This document shows positions 48,363 to 59,504 of a DNA stretch of 64,000 bases, piece after piece. Each line of letters starts with the position of its first letter. Positions within the stretch are counted from its first letter, which is position 1. Under the pieces are notes generated by a model. That model searched no databases and was not told where the DNA came from. It saw nothing but the letters and a program-made list of their open reading frames with translations. The position numbers and the translations under genes are program-made. Source of the DNA: Colletotrichum lupini (Eukaryota; Ascomycota; Sordariomycetes; Glomerellales; Glomerellaceae); the NCBI RefSeq assembly GCF_023278565.1, contig NC_064675.1, forward strand, positions 4,402,001-4,466,000. The letters are read 5' to 3'.

Positions 48363-49370
48363 ATGGAATCCGAGAATCGTGTTACAAGCGGATCGGAACA
48401 AGCGAAAAGGGCATGTATTATTATCACATCACTTTGGACATTGGTCTTCCACATATGAAGATCCTTTGTTCGCGTCATCCGTATGCGGATGAAAGACACA
48501 GAGAAAGAGAGAGAGAGAGAGGGCTGGGCTGAAAAGCCAGGTGGAGAAGCTCATTGAATGAAATTAGAGCTAAGGCCGAGAAGCCGGGGTCAATAGTGCC
48601 TCAGCATATTTGGAATGATAATGAATACGAAAAGAAGAATTGGTTTTGAGAAGGATGCTGCTGAGCGTTGCTTGTGAAGTGAAGTCATGATTCATCTAGT
48701 TTCCGCGTTATCTCATGCGGCCCAGTAAGTGATGTTGCCTCATGGACGCTTCATATCCGCCAAGAAGCAGAGTGGTACCAAATGCTTTGGTCACTAGTCG
48801 AAGGTGAGCTCGTCGATTACTTGGAGGCAAAATCGGAGAGCTACTATAAGTCTGTGTTTGTTTCTTGCTATTAATTTGGATTAGCTTATATGTTACTCTC
48901 AAGATCATTATACATACCTGACAGACGAAGTCGAGAAGTAGCTTCAGAGAGACGTTTCTTATCGTCCATACATAGAGAGAGAGAGCACACAGCTGCTTGT
49001 TTGCTCACTCGAAAGGCCTTATTCACACTTCTCATAGAACTTCGCATAACTACGGCAGCCTTGCATGCCAGGAGAAAGCGGCATTGCTTGGAGTTCGCGA
49101 GGTCATTGAGGGAGGAACCGGAGTTACAGTTCTGGAAGTTTCATAAAGTTTCAGCAGAACAGCATAATGCAAATGGAGCGTGAGCCTCTTCAATTTTGTG
49201 TTCTGATTACAGTGTATCTGATATTACATGTATCCGAGCCATTTTTTTTTTCCGCACCGGCGAAAAGGGATGTTCAGGGCGAATTTTCTCTGCCATCATC
49301 GCCGACCCCTCGCGAGAAACTGTTATACACATACACACAACCGCAAATGTCTAAACCACTGCCTGGCAGA
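48363..49370. other. Convergent intergenic region
   Basis: A 1-kb gap between convergent genes. It contains GA microsatellites (about 48505-48521 and 48975-48986). No gene was seen. Confidence 0.5.
48505..48521 (+). repeat. GA dinucleotide microsatellite
   Basis: About eight GA units in the 3' flank of the AT-hook/poly-Gln gene. Confidence 0.75.
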
Positions 49371-50993
49371 CTACTGCGTGAGGATCTGGTTGTTGAAGTC
49401 CACCGCACCATCCATGCTCATCATCATGCTGGGATCAGCAGGCATCAGGCCCCCGCCATTCGGCATGAGGCCGGCGGGAGCAGCGAGCGAGAGGAGGCCG
49501 CGTCCCAGCTCGCCGACGGGGTGGAGCGGGAGGACCGACGCCTCCATGGTGTTGCCGTCAAAGATGACCATGTTCTGGATGGGCTGCTGCGTCTGGCCGA
49601 GGACGTTGATGACGTCCTGCGCCAGCTGGCCTCCGAGAATGGCGGTGACGGGGGCCATCTCGCTGCCGATGTTTTGCAGGAAGCCGCGCAGGACCTCGGA
49701 GCGCAGCGTCTCCGAGGGCAGGCCGAGCTGGGCGTGCTTGGCCGTGGCGAGCTTGGTGAAGAGGCCGAGGTCCTCCTTTGTGTGGCTGGGGAGGCGGCCG
49801 CTGTTGAGCACCTGGAAGTCCCAGAGGGCGCGCAGGCACGAGATGACGGGGCTGACGGCCTTTTTCCTGCGCGCGCTCTTTGCGTACTCGTCGGGCAGGG
49901 TGGCGCCGTCGCTGGCGAGGTACCAGGTCGAGTAGAGCTCGCGCTTGGTCACCATCTCGATGGTCTTGCCGCCTTCCTTTTTGGTGTTGACGGCGACGAC
50001 GCTGCGGGTCCGCGTCTCTGGCGCGAGCTTGGTGGCGACGTTGCCGAGGTCGCGCTCGATGACGTAGTCGTGCTCGATGAGGTCGGAGAAGACGAAGCCG
50101 TAGAGGCCCTGGGTGCCGGCGGCGTAAAAGGCGCGCTGGTGCAGGCGGGTGGCGGTGTTGATGATGTTGAGGGAGTCCGGGTCGAGGTCGGTGGCGATGA
50201 CGATGTCGAACGCGGAGAAGTAGCTCGTGCCCTTGGACTTGATGCCCTCGGCGTCGACGTGGACGCGGACGCGCGGGTTGAGCTTCTGGATGGCTGCGGC
50301 GGCGGCCTGGGCGCGGTTCTGCCCGACGTGGTGCTCCTCTTCGGAGAGGAAGAACTGGGAGCCCAGATCTGATTCCGAGACGGGGGCGCCGTCGAGGATG
50401 GTGAGGGAGCCGATGCCGGCGAGGACAAGGTTCTTTGCGATTTCGTTGGCGAGGGCCTTCATTGTGATGAGGAGGATGCTGGCGTTGCGGATCTTTTCCT
50501 GGGCCTTTATGCCCCAGAGGCGGATTTGACGGTCGTAGAGCGCAATTTCATCTAGTAGAAACTGTCAGTTTGTCCGTACGGTCTCATGTAGGTAGATGGC
50601 TCAGGCCTACGTACCTGCGCTCATGCCCGGCGCCGGAGCTGGGATATTTGGAAGCATGTCGTTGCCCATGAAGATTTGCTGCTGTCCGTTCTGCTGGAGA
50701 ATCTGAGGCATGAACATCTCGCCCGTGGGCAACATGCCGGGAAGGATGCCGGGCATGGCTCCGGGGATGACTTCCTGCAACGCTTCCGGGAGTACCTGGT
50801 CCATTGGCGCGGCTTGCATGCTAGGATCGAACCCGTTGGAGGGATTGGGAAAAGGCATGTGAGGCAGAGCGGTTTCCTGAGCTGGCGCGTTGCTACTCGG
50901 GGCCGCGGTTTCTTGTGCGGGTTGCTGTGCTGGCTGCTGCTGCGCCTGCGTCTCTTGCACCGGCGTCTCCTTCGTTTGCGTTTGCTCCTCCAT
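49371..50993 (-). CDS. AOS1: SUMO-activating enzyme subunit AOS1 (SAE1 homologue)
   Basis: Aos1 pairs with Uba2 to form the E1 that adenylates SUMO. Two exons are read, 50993-50615 and 50551-49371, over a 63-bp intron, giving 519 residues. The conserved ThiF-type fold begins right after the intron: DEIALYDRQIRLWGIKAQEK, with the arginine that completes the partner's active site. Next are ILLITMKALANEIAKNLVLAGIG and LTILDG, then SDLGSQFFL. The usual glycine loop (GLGAE in human SAE1) reads ALANE, consistent with ATP being bound by Uba2. There is no catalytic cysteine domain, as expected for this subunit. Residues 1-126 are a Gln/Pro/Met-rich extension (QAQQQPAQQPAQE; GAMPGILPGMLPTGE) not found in yeast or human proteins as I recall them. 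Strong GC3 bias generates long antisense frames. Confidence 0.94.
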
Positions 50994-52476
50994 GATGAAG
51001 TCGTGAGATAAGAGTGATGTCGATTGATGAGAATGTGTGGATCTAAAAAGAATATTGTCCTCGTATCCTGTGGAATTGAGTCGCGAATCGTCAGGGCAGC
51101 TCAGTAAGTCATGCGCGTCGTCGTTTGGCTCGTGAGATGAGTTGGCGCAATGAAGCGAGAGTTGAGAGGTGAGAACGCGTCAAGTGAGATCGGTTTTGAG
51201 TCCGTCGTAAAAGATGTGAAGGGGGTATCGCAGGGTTCGCTCATCCAATGACGGAAGCAGCAAAAAAGAAATTGATGGATTTCCCAGAAGGAAAAATTCC
51301 AGACAGAAGGAAGTGATGGCGATATATGAGTATGACCTCTCACCTCACAAAGCAAGGCTGAGGACGGAATGGGTTCACTTTGAGGTCGAGGCTAAGGTAC
51401 CTTAGGAGGCAGGTAATAGAGCAAGCTTCGACAAGGAAGGCAGCTTCGACAAAAGAATTGTTAACGTGGCGGCCCTGTTACGGTACCTAAAGTAGGTAAG
51501 GTAGGTACGTAGAACGCTCGCATGGAACGCAGTCCTCGGCGTCCCTAACACGGATAACGCGCTAAGGCCACGCTTAAGTGGTACCTTAGCTTAGCAGAGC
51601 GTTGCATACTAAGATGATGTATCCCGTAGCATTTTGGTGCCGACGCCCCTCTCTCCCCCGTTGCCTCACTGGTTCTTACAGGTACGAAACCCCGCGATGG
51701 GCAGGGCCAGGGGGGTCTCTCTTTAGCGGGTGCAGCAGGGCGATTCCACCGCTTTCACTGGCTGTCTGCTCATTTGCTCGCCTCCTATCGAGGGGGACTT
51801 GGAACAGCACCAGCAACAGCACCACCACCAGCGGTCAGCGGCACTTCAGTCCAACTCCAACTTGTATCATCAACCAACCATCTTTGCTTTTCCGCCGACC
51901 TGCTGACGACACAACCCGAGCTGCATCGACGGCCGTTCGCGCCAGCTCCGTCTGGCCCTCTTGTCTGCACTCATACTCTGCCCGCTTCTACCACCTACAG
52001 CACCAAAACCAAAGCTCCAGACTCCCACCACTCTTCGATTCACTACTTGCGACGAGGGTCAATACTGGGGCCAACGATCGCCCTTCGCGTACACTACCTT
52101 TGTTAGTGCAATCCCGGTGGATGGAGGAGGTTCAGCCTGTACGCCCAAGTTACACTCCCACGGGCGGCTACGCCTCTCATCCTCTTCTGTGCGACGATCT
52201 CGCCTTATCTGCTGGCTATTGACACTTCTACCCTCTTCTAGTCGCCGCCCCGATCGATAACCCTCTAGGTAGCTGGATCACGAATCTTTACTGCTCGGCC
52301 GCCTTCACTCGATCCCACTAAACCCCATAATTTCCACCCCTCGAACCGGCGCTCCCACTCTCGCCGTGGCCTATCTCACGTCGACAGTAACGAGCGCAGC
52401 ACCAGGAGACTTTCACAGATCGGTTTGTCTCCTGGCGCGTGCGTCGCTAAGCCCTTGAAACCTTCGTCAACGAAGC
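50994..52476. promoter_or_regulatory. Divergent promoter region with GGTACCT/AGGTA repeats
   Basis: A 1.48-kb gap between head-to-head genes. At 51390-51600 there is a cluster of short related words: AAGGTACCTTAGG, GGTACCTAAAGTAGGTAAGG, TAGGTACGTAG and GGTACCTTAGCTTAGC. The part from about 51640 to 52476 is a C-rich leader of the downstream gene; frames in it are Ser/Thr/Pro-rich and not accepted. Confidence 0.5.
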
Positions 52477-54246
52477 ATGTCGTCACAACGGCCAGACCCG
52501 AGCCAACGTATTCAGAGGCACGACGACGACGAAGACGACGACGGCTACCCGCCCCTGCCACCACACCGCAGGCTTCCTCCACTACCGCCGATTTCTAGAA
52601 ACACGAGTCGCCTCACCTTCTCCCCAAACACCACACGACGACATCCCTGGGAGCCTGAGCCTTACACTACGCAGGACCAAGCCGAAACCTACTACCAGCT
52701 CACGCGGCACATGGCTGATCGGAATTTTCAGGCCGAGTACGACGAGCTCGTGGGCAACAGTTTGAGTGGCTTCACGGCATTTATGTCTCAGGCACAAGAC
52801 GACTTTGGTTTCTCCCGAAACAACAGCCTTGGCTGGAGCCAAAACTCAAATTTGCTAGATATCTTGCAAAACGATCAGAACGACCAGCGAGACGACGACG
52901 ATAACACCCGGCGCCAACCCCTCCAGTTGCCCCCAGTCTTTGGGTACAGAACTACCAGGACAATTAGCGGGCGTCAACGAACTGACGGCACGGAAGACGA
53001 CTTGGAAGCAGTCAGAGCTCTGTGGAATAGGAGAGCCCAGTACAGCTCCTCACCCTTTTCGCCGCCCAGGATGCCTCCCAATCAATCCCCGCCAAATCTT
53101 TCGCCTCTACCTCCGTCGGAGGAATACCCGGAGGAGAATCGGAGGGTGAAGAGGAGAAAGCTGGACTCTGAACGAATTGCCCAGAGCTTCACGGGGTTTC
53201 GATATGGACGGTATGGCCAGGTCGAGTCAGGTCAACTAAAGATGGAAATCATGAGCTGTGATGGGGGACTGTATGAGAACGCCACCCTTCACGCCCACGA
53301 AAACATCCTCAAGGACGACAAGACTGTATACTGCACACAGTCTAATCGCTGCAACATCATTCTGCGGCACCAAGGTGGTACGGCTTTCAGCTTGAAGGAG
53401 CTTGTTATAAAGGCGCCGGCATCGAATTACTCTTCACCGTAAGTATCTCAAGTTTCCCCTATTTTCTGGGAGCTGTATCTAACAGATACATGTAGCGTAC
53501 GGGAGGGTATGATCTTTGTCTCTATGAATCAGGATGAGCTTCTTAGACGAACGGCGGAATACGAAATACAATATGCTCCGCAGAGATCAGGTCGCACAAC
53601 GGCTACCAGAGCACTAGCCCCGATAATCTCAATACGGCATCACGAAGACGGAACGACTGTAACGAGAACGCACACACGGCAGAGACGGCTATACAGTCTG
53701 GGACACGATGACGATGAAAATGAGAGTCGGACAGCACAGATCCCGCCGGAATTCACCACACACTTGCCACCCTTCAACATCACCACCGAATGCAGTTACG
53801 AAGAGACCGACGATGATGATACACCTAGAATCACTGCGAACCGAACTGCTCCCAATAGAATTGGGTCCTTGCCGTTTGAGAGTGACAGCAGCGACGACGG
53901 CAATCCATTTGCATCCGACTTTGAAGATTATTCCTTCACAAACCGGCGCCGTGACCCTACTGATATGTCACTGGTAGAGGCTGTTGAGGCGAATCAGATG
54001 GCAACGCAGGAGGCTGTTCGGGCTGTCAGTGGTGGACGTGGTCTCATGGCGCCGCATGCCAAGTTCTTTATTGAGAAGGACAAGAGCAAATGCACAATAC
54101 GCTTTGATCCGCCAGTTGCTGGAAGATTTATACTCTTGAAGATGTGGAGTAGCAGCCGTGCGGCTGGCAGCAATATCGATATACAAGCGGTCCTTGCCAA
54201 AGGATTCGCTGGACCGCGGTATTTTCCTTCAGTGGAGTTGAGATGA
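52477..54246 (+). CDS. Unrecognised acidic protein with a possible split galactose-binding-like domain
   Basis: Two exons are read, 52477-53438 and 53496-54246, over a 57-bp intron (GTAAGT...TAG), giving 570 residues. Residues 1-230 are Asp/Arg/Pro-rich and mostly disordered, with a basic patch ENRRVKRRKLD. Residues about 240-350 look like a beta-sandwich (SCDGGLYENATLHAHENIL; NIILRHQGGTAFSLKELVIK; REGMIFVSMN). After about 160 disordered acidic residues, a C-terminal segment (CTIRFDPPVAGRFILLKMWSS to AGPRYFPSVELR) could supply the last strands. The pattern recalls DOC/F5-8 type C galactose-binding-like domains as found in ubiquitin-ligase adaptors. This is inference; no named family is recognised. 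The ATG at 52477 is the first of the open frame. Confidence 0.82.
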
Positions 54247-54948
54247 AGGGGTGTGGTGGACCAGGGAATGAAAGGAAGGGGGTTTATGAATTCTTAATGA
54301 TGGGAGGATAGTTCTATTCTCAGGATGACTTTCTCGACCAACACGTCGACGGCGTTCAGGTTCTGTGGCCAGCAATAGCTAGGCTGGTCAAGTGTGACTC
54401 GGAAGTCACTTATATTATACCAAGTGCGAATATACCAGGATTGGGAGATGATGTAAGAATTTCCATGTGCCTCTGAAAGTGCAGTGTATGATGTGACATA
54501 TCTGACGCTGCAAGTCTGGTCCGCGAGTAGTTCTAAAGAGGTTTTGTATAAGGAACTGACTACCATCATATCCACAGCTCAAGAAGATGTGTTCCGTTAT
54601 AGAAATGGGTTCTCAATGTTCAAAGACTTTAGAAAAAGACCCAGGTCGTTGTAAATGTGGTCGTTAGTCAGTCATGAATTGATTTCATTCTTACCTTTGA
54701 TTCGACATTCCACACGAGCCCACCAATCGGCCGGCACCAATTGTCACTCAGCTAGCGCAAAACTCGGAGTGCACCACGCACCTCACACTTACACTCAACC
54801 AAGGGAATAGCCAAAGCAGAGTTTATCACCCTCGAGGCCATACTTTACACCCTCATTCTTTGGCGAATTATCCAGGTGTAGGGAACCACTTGTTTTTAAA
54901 AAGGCAGAACAGCGCTTAAAAAGGAGGAAGATCCACCAGAAAACCATC
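54247..54948. promoter_or_regulatory. 3' flank and DHFR promoter
   Basis: A 702-bp gap between tandem plus-strand genes. The right side must carry the DHFR promoter; AAGGAGGAAGATCC lies just before its start. No gene was accepted. Confidence 0.45.
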
Positions 54949-55791
54949 ATGAGCCACGAACTCACGCTCATCGTCGCGGCGACGCGCAACATGGGCATCG
55001 GCGCCAAGGGCGGCCTGCCGTGGACGGGACTGAAGAAGGAGATGGCTTACTTTGCGCGCGTGACGAAGAGGCTTCCTCCGCAGGTACGTAGAAGGCCATA
55101 TCTTCCTTCTCCTGCTCAACTCGCTTCATGGGAGATGGGAGTCTTGAACATTTTCTTGAAGCCTGGTCTCACTGGCGGCTATTGCGACATGATATCGCAT
55201 GAGAACCTCATCGCAGCGCACAAGTACCGTTCTACGGCTGACAAGACAATCGGGCACTAGGCACCCTCAGACGCCCTCAACGCCGTCATCATGGGCCGTA
55301 AGACGTGGGACAGCATCCCGCCCCGCTTCAGACCTCTCAAAGGCCGCCTCAACATCGTCATCAGCCGCTCTCACCCTGCTTCGTTGGACGCTCCTTCTTC
55401 GGCTGCAGGTACGGACACGGCGGCGGTCACGGATTTCGAAAAGGACGCAGTAAAGGTCTCCTCGCTGGACCAGGCCCTCGCGTTCCTCCGCTCCGATGCC
55501 AGCGGAGCGGCGGCCGGCAAGCTGGGCAAGGTGTTTGTCATTGGCGGCGCGCAGATTTACGGCGCGGCGCTCGAGGTGCCCGAGGCCAAGAGGGTTCTGC
55601 TGACGAGGGTCATGGGGGAGTTTGAGTGTGATGCGTTTTTCCCGCTGAAACTTGGCGGCGAGGGCGAGGGGAGCGAATGGGCTCAGGTTGAGAAGAAGGG
55701 GCTTGACGAGTGGGTTGGGGAGGAGGTTGAGGGGGGTGAGATTGAGGAGAATGGGACAAGGTATGAGTTCCAGATGTGGGAGAAGATTTGA
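54949..55791 (+). CDS. Dihydrofolate reductase
   Basis: DHFR reduces dihydrofolate to tetrahydrofolate with NADPH, feeding thymidylate and purine synthesis. Two exons are read, 54949-55083 and 55261-55791, separated by a 177-bp intron, giving 221 residues. Motifs: LTLIVAATRNMGIGAKGGLPW (residues 5-25, the substrate and nicotinamide loop), LKKEMAYF with the acidic active-site residue Glu31, VIMGRKTWDSIPPRFRPLKG and LNIVISR, and the cofactor-binding VFVIGGAQIYGAAL. The end carries the family ECDAFFP strand and YEFQMWEK. A 35-residue insertion with acidic and Ala/Ser-rich sequence follows the LNIVISR strand. The intron has no stop until its last codon (CACTAG), so an unspliced message would give a truncated protein of 103 residues. 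Confidence 0.95.
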
Positions 55792-56154
55792 TCTCGTAAT
55801 TTTTGGGTCATGAATGTTCTTTTCCTTTTTGCTCACCTCATGGTACGGGAAGGAGCGATAAGATGACTACATTTGCAAGAAATGCTGAGTTGGATGGAAT
55901 CTTATTCGTGATTTTCCATTCTGTCTGGGAACCTTTAATATGCGTTGGTGATTGTACAAAATTACAAGGCCTGTAGCATCTCCCTTCCCCATGCCAGGCT
56001 CTACAGTCTGCGACGTCCGTCAAATGCTGTACATGATTCTCGTCATCTTCCCCAAAAATCGATACACTGCGGCGACCCACGAATCGTTCAGAATGTCTGA
56101 TCTGCTGCCATACGACTACCCTCCACGCTCTCTCTCTCTCTCCGAATCCTTCTC
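55792..56154. other. Short convergent gap with CT microsatellite
   Basis: A 363-bp gap between convergent genes, with a CT run at 56128-56142 just beyond the CBP3 stop. Nothing else was seen. Confidence 0.55.
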
Positions 56155-57228
56155 TTACGCCTTTACCGCCGCCTGCTCCTGGCCACCCCCAAGCTTCGCA
56201 ACATCCCCCTTGACCTGCGGCCCAACAGCATCAACAAGAGCAAACATCTCCCTCACATCCCTCTTGAACACTTTAGCCGGCGCCACCAGAATGTCCTCCA
56301 CGGGCGCCGCCTCGAGGTCCTGCAGCGTAGCGCGCATCCACCCGACCACGGCAGCGACCTGTCGCAGGTCGGCATCCTCGCGGCTCTTGAACAGGTTCCG
56401 CCACACGGCGGCGCCGAGGACCTTGTCGTCCTTGACGACGCCCTCGTCGTAGGCGGCGATGAGGCCGCGCCACTGGACAAAGATTTCCTTGAGGTAGCGC
56501 TGGCGGAGGGCGGACGAGGTCATGCCGTGATTGAGGTGCATCATGCGCTCGCAGTCGAAGAAGAACTGGTCGATGAACTGGTGCTGCAGGTTGCGGGAGC
56601 TGTCGCGGTCGAGGCAGCGCAGGCGGGCGAGGACGAGGTACATGTGCAGCATCGTGGCTTGGGACCAGGAGCTGAAACCCGGTTGGAGGTCGAGGACTGT
56701 TGTGTTGGTAGATGTGTCAGTATCACTGCGATTACAACTCAAACATGGGAGGGATGGGAGGCAGAGAGGAAATAGTTAAAACGCACATTGCAACCACGGC
56801 CCAATGGGGTCTCCAACCTCCTCCCCCTCGGCCGTCATGCGCACCATATCCTTGGCGCGCTCCTGCTCCGAGATCTTGTACAGCGCCGGCGACGAACAGA
56901 TCTTGTATAGCGCCTCGAGACGGGAGGTGGTCAGGGTCGCGGCCATGGTCTTTGGCGCGGCGGCCATCATGCCCGACGCAATGGCCTGCTTGAGTCCGCC
57001 GGAAGACGGCGCCGCGTCCCGCCGCGTCGCCGTCTGGCTGAAGTGCCTCCTTCCTATGGTGGTAGTCGCGGCTGGGCCGCCGGTCTTGGATGTCGTCAGT
57101 ACCGCCGCTCGGCGCGCCGTCGCGGCGATGGATGTCTGCTGGGACGGCGATGCGGACGCCAGGTCGGCGGTGGCGCGTAGGCTCCGGGCTAGGAGTCTTG
57201 CCTGGTATCGGCAGCTTTGGCAGGCCAT
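56155..57228 (-). CDS. CBP3: Cytochrome bc1 assembly chaperone CBP3 (UQCC1 homologue)
   Basis: Cbp3, with Cbp6, binds mitoribosomes and newly made cytochrome b and promotes assembly of respiratory complex III. Two exons are read, 57228-56787 and 56696-56155, over a 90-bp intron with a GTGCGT donor, giving 327 residues. The join restores WLQFLDLQPGFSSWSQATML. The first 75 residues are Arg/Ala/Ser/Thr-rich, a mitochondrial targeting sequence (ARLLARSLRATADL; GRRHFSQTATRR). The ubiquinol-cytochrome c chaperone domain follows: ALYKICSS, HMYLVLARLRCLDRD, HQFIDQFFFDCERMMHLNHGM, RYLKEIFVQWRGLIAAYDEG and AAVWRNLF. Length fits fungal homologues. The next minus-strand gene upstream is another mitochondrial enzyme, 822 bp away. 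Confidence 0.92.
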
Positions 57229-58050
57229 CTTGAAGGTTATTGCTGATTCGGGATATCAGGGATATCAGAGAAAGGACCGGGTTCCGTGTCTTATCTCGGA
57301 ATGTCGCGTGGGTGATGGGTGTAAAGGGGGTCGTCGATTGATTCGAAAGTGTATGCGGTCAATCGAGGTCTCGTGAGCCGGAGAATCGGGGTATTGGACG
57401 TTGACCAGCAGCTTGGGCCCAGAAACGCGGAGCTCACCAAAAGTCTGGACGTCATCCAAAAAAAAGTTCATGAACACATCGAATGGGAAATTTCGAGCTA
57501 GCACATGCCAGGCCGGCGGAACTTCGGGCCATGTCCACCACGTCTGCGTACCGTGCTTCTCTCGAAGACTAGACACTGTAGGCAAACACCATTCAGCTTC
57601 TTTGGATTGACAATGCAACGACGCTCAATTACCTTGACTTCGATCTTGGCGTTTTGCATGCTGTAGTTTAGAAACAGAAATCGGCTACTTTTCTTCCCCC
57701 CAAGGTGTCGTCGAACTTCATGGACGGCCCATAAAGCGCACTTTCTCACAATGAGCCTTATTCAAGGCTCGTTACTTTGCACCTAAAGTCATTTAGAGCC
57801 TTGGGAACGCTCATATCTGATGTTAAAGCAGAGATTAATCTCGTAGTGGCCGCGTACGTATGTCGGCAATTCTATCTCCTACAATTCTCGTAACCAATCA
57901 TACATCGAGTCTTACAATGCGAAGCTTTCCATAAAGCCTCTCTTATGGTGTGCCCAAAGTCTGAGTCTAAGCCAGAGCCAATTTAGACATTTCGCGGGCG
58001 CAGCCGTCATCGCATGGTTATTCTGATTCTATCGGCACGGCTGTCCTCAT
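57229..58050. promoter_or_regulatory. CBP3 promoter and KAS 3' flank
   Basis: An 822-bp gap between two minus-strand genes. The side next to 57228 should hold the CBP3 promoter. No gene was accepted. Confidence 0.45.
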
Positions 58051-59504
58051 TTAACGCACTTTGGAAAAAACCAGCGAGGCATTCGTCCCGCCAAAGCCAA
58101 AGCTGTTGGAAATAGCAACGTTAACCTGTTTCGCTTGTGCCTCGAGGGGTACCATATTCATGGATCCCCCGACATTTGGATTCTCGAGGTTCAGCGTAGG
58201 CGGCACGATATCCTTTTGATTAAGAGTCAGAGGAAAACATTCGGTTGGGCAGAAAAAGACCAAAAAAAGTCTGGGGAAGATAAGGTTCTGGTTTCAGAAA
58301 CCAAATAGCCGCGACTCACCTCTGCAACCGATAGCACGGCGAACAGGGCCTCGATGGCGCCAGCCGCCCCTAGCAGATGGCCAACGGCACCTTTGGTGCT
58401 GCTCACAGTCACCTGTGACTCGTCTGCGTAACCCTCCTCGCCTGTCATGATGCTTCGTATCGCGGAAGCTTCTGCCGCATCGCCAACCTGTGTCCCTGTT
58501 GCATGCGCGTTGATGTAGCTCACCTCGGCCGGTCGAACTTCCGCGTTCTTCAGAGCAAGCTTCATGGCGCGGAATGCTCCGTGTCCGTCTTCCCGCGGGG
58601 CCGTCATGTGATGCGCGTCGCCGCTGCACCCGTAGCCCCTCACCTCCGCGTAGATGTTGGCTCCGCGGGCCTTGGCGTGCTCGAGTTCCTCGAGGACAAG
58701 GACTGCCGACCCCTCCGAAACGACGAAACCATTTCGGTCGCGGTCGAAGGGACGACAGCTGGCGTGGGGGTGGTGGTTGTAAGCTGTGGAGAGGGACCTT
58801 GCCCTCCCGAAACCAGCAAAGGTCAGGGGATGGATGCAGGATTCCGTTCCGCCGGCAACCATGACGTCGGCATCACCAAAAGCAATGAATCGCATCGCAT
58901 CTCCCATGGAATGAGCACCCGTTGTACAGGCGGTCGTGACGGAATGGTTGGGGCCTTGCAATCCGTACTTCATTGAGATATGGCCGGCGGCCAAGTTGAT
59001 GAGAATCTTGGGAACGAAGAGTGGTGAAACCTTCTTGTAGCCCTACCAGAACAGACTTTAGCTTGGCTTCGCTTGTCGATCACTGCAGCGAGATCTCACT
59101 TGTTGGTTGAAGGCCAAGCTCGTCTCGTAAATCTCCTCGAGATTTCCTATACCGCTGCCAAGACACACGCCCGTGGCCTCCTTGTCCTCTTGGCTCTGCG
59201 GATTCCACCCGGCATCTTTCATTGCCATGTCGGCGCATGCTACGGCGTACTGGGCAAACTTGGACATGCGACGTTGTTCCGTGGCGTCCAGCCAGTCACC
59301 CGGCCGCCACTGATCGGGACCTGAGCCATGACTGGGGACTACTCCAGCAACTGTGCTCGTCAGATCTTTCCAGCGGCTTCGCGGCTCTAAGTCAGCCACA
59401 CTGGTGATGGCAGATTCTCCAGCCAACAGACGTTTCCACGTGGTACGCACGCCAACACCGAAGGGCGAAATGGCGCCGAGCCCTGTCACGACAACTCGTC
59501 GCAT
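58051..59504 (-). CDS. Mitochondrial 3-oxoacyl-[ACP] synthase (KAS II, CEM1-like)
   Basis: Beta-ketoacyl-ACP synthase of mitochondrial type II fatty-acid synthesis, which makes the octanoyl precursor of lipoic acid. Three exons are read, 59504-59100, 59042-58320 and 58212-58051, with introns of 57 and 107 bp, giving 429 residues. The Cys-His-His triad is complete: Cys174 in TACTTGAHS, His315 in NAHATGT and His357 in [12 protein letters not shown] (Lys352). The C-terminal [13 protein letters not shown] is also present. The protein starts [18 protein letters not shown] with no cleavable presequence, as I recall for yeast Cem1. The upstream frame is open to 59651 but contains no ATG, so 59504 is the start unless a near-cognate codon is used. 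A separate bacterial-type role is unlikely given three canonical fungal introns. Confidence 0.94.

Noticed and set aside
49167..50372. 401-codon plus-strand open frame
   Set aside because: Antisense to AOS1 in a GC3-biased region; no homology-like features and no proper start context.
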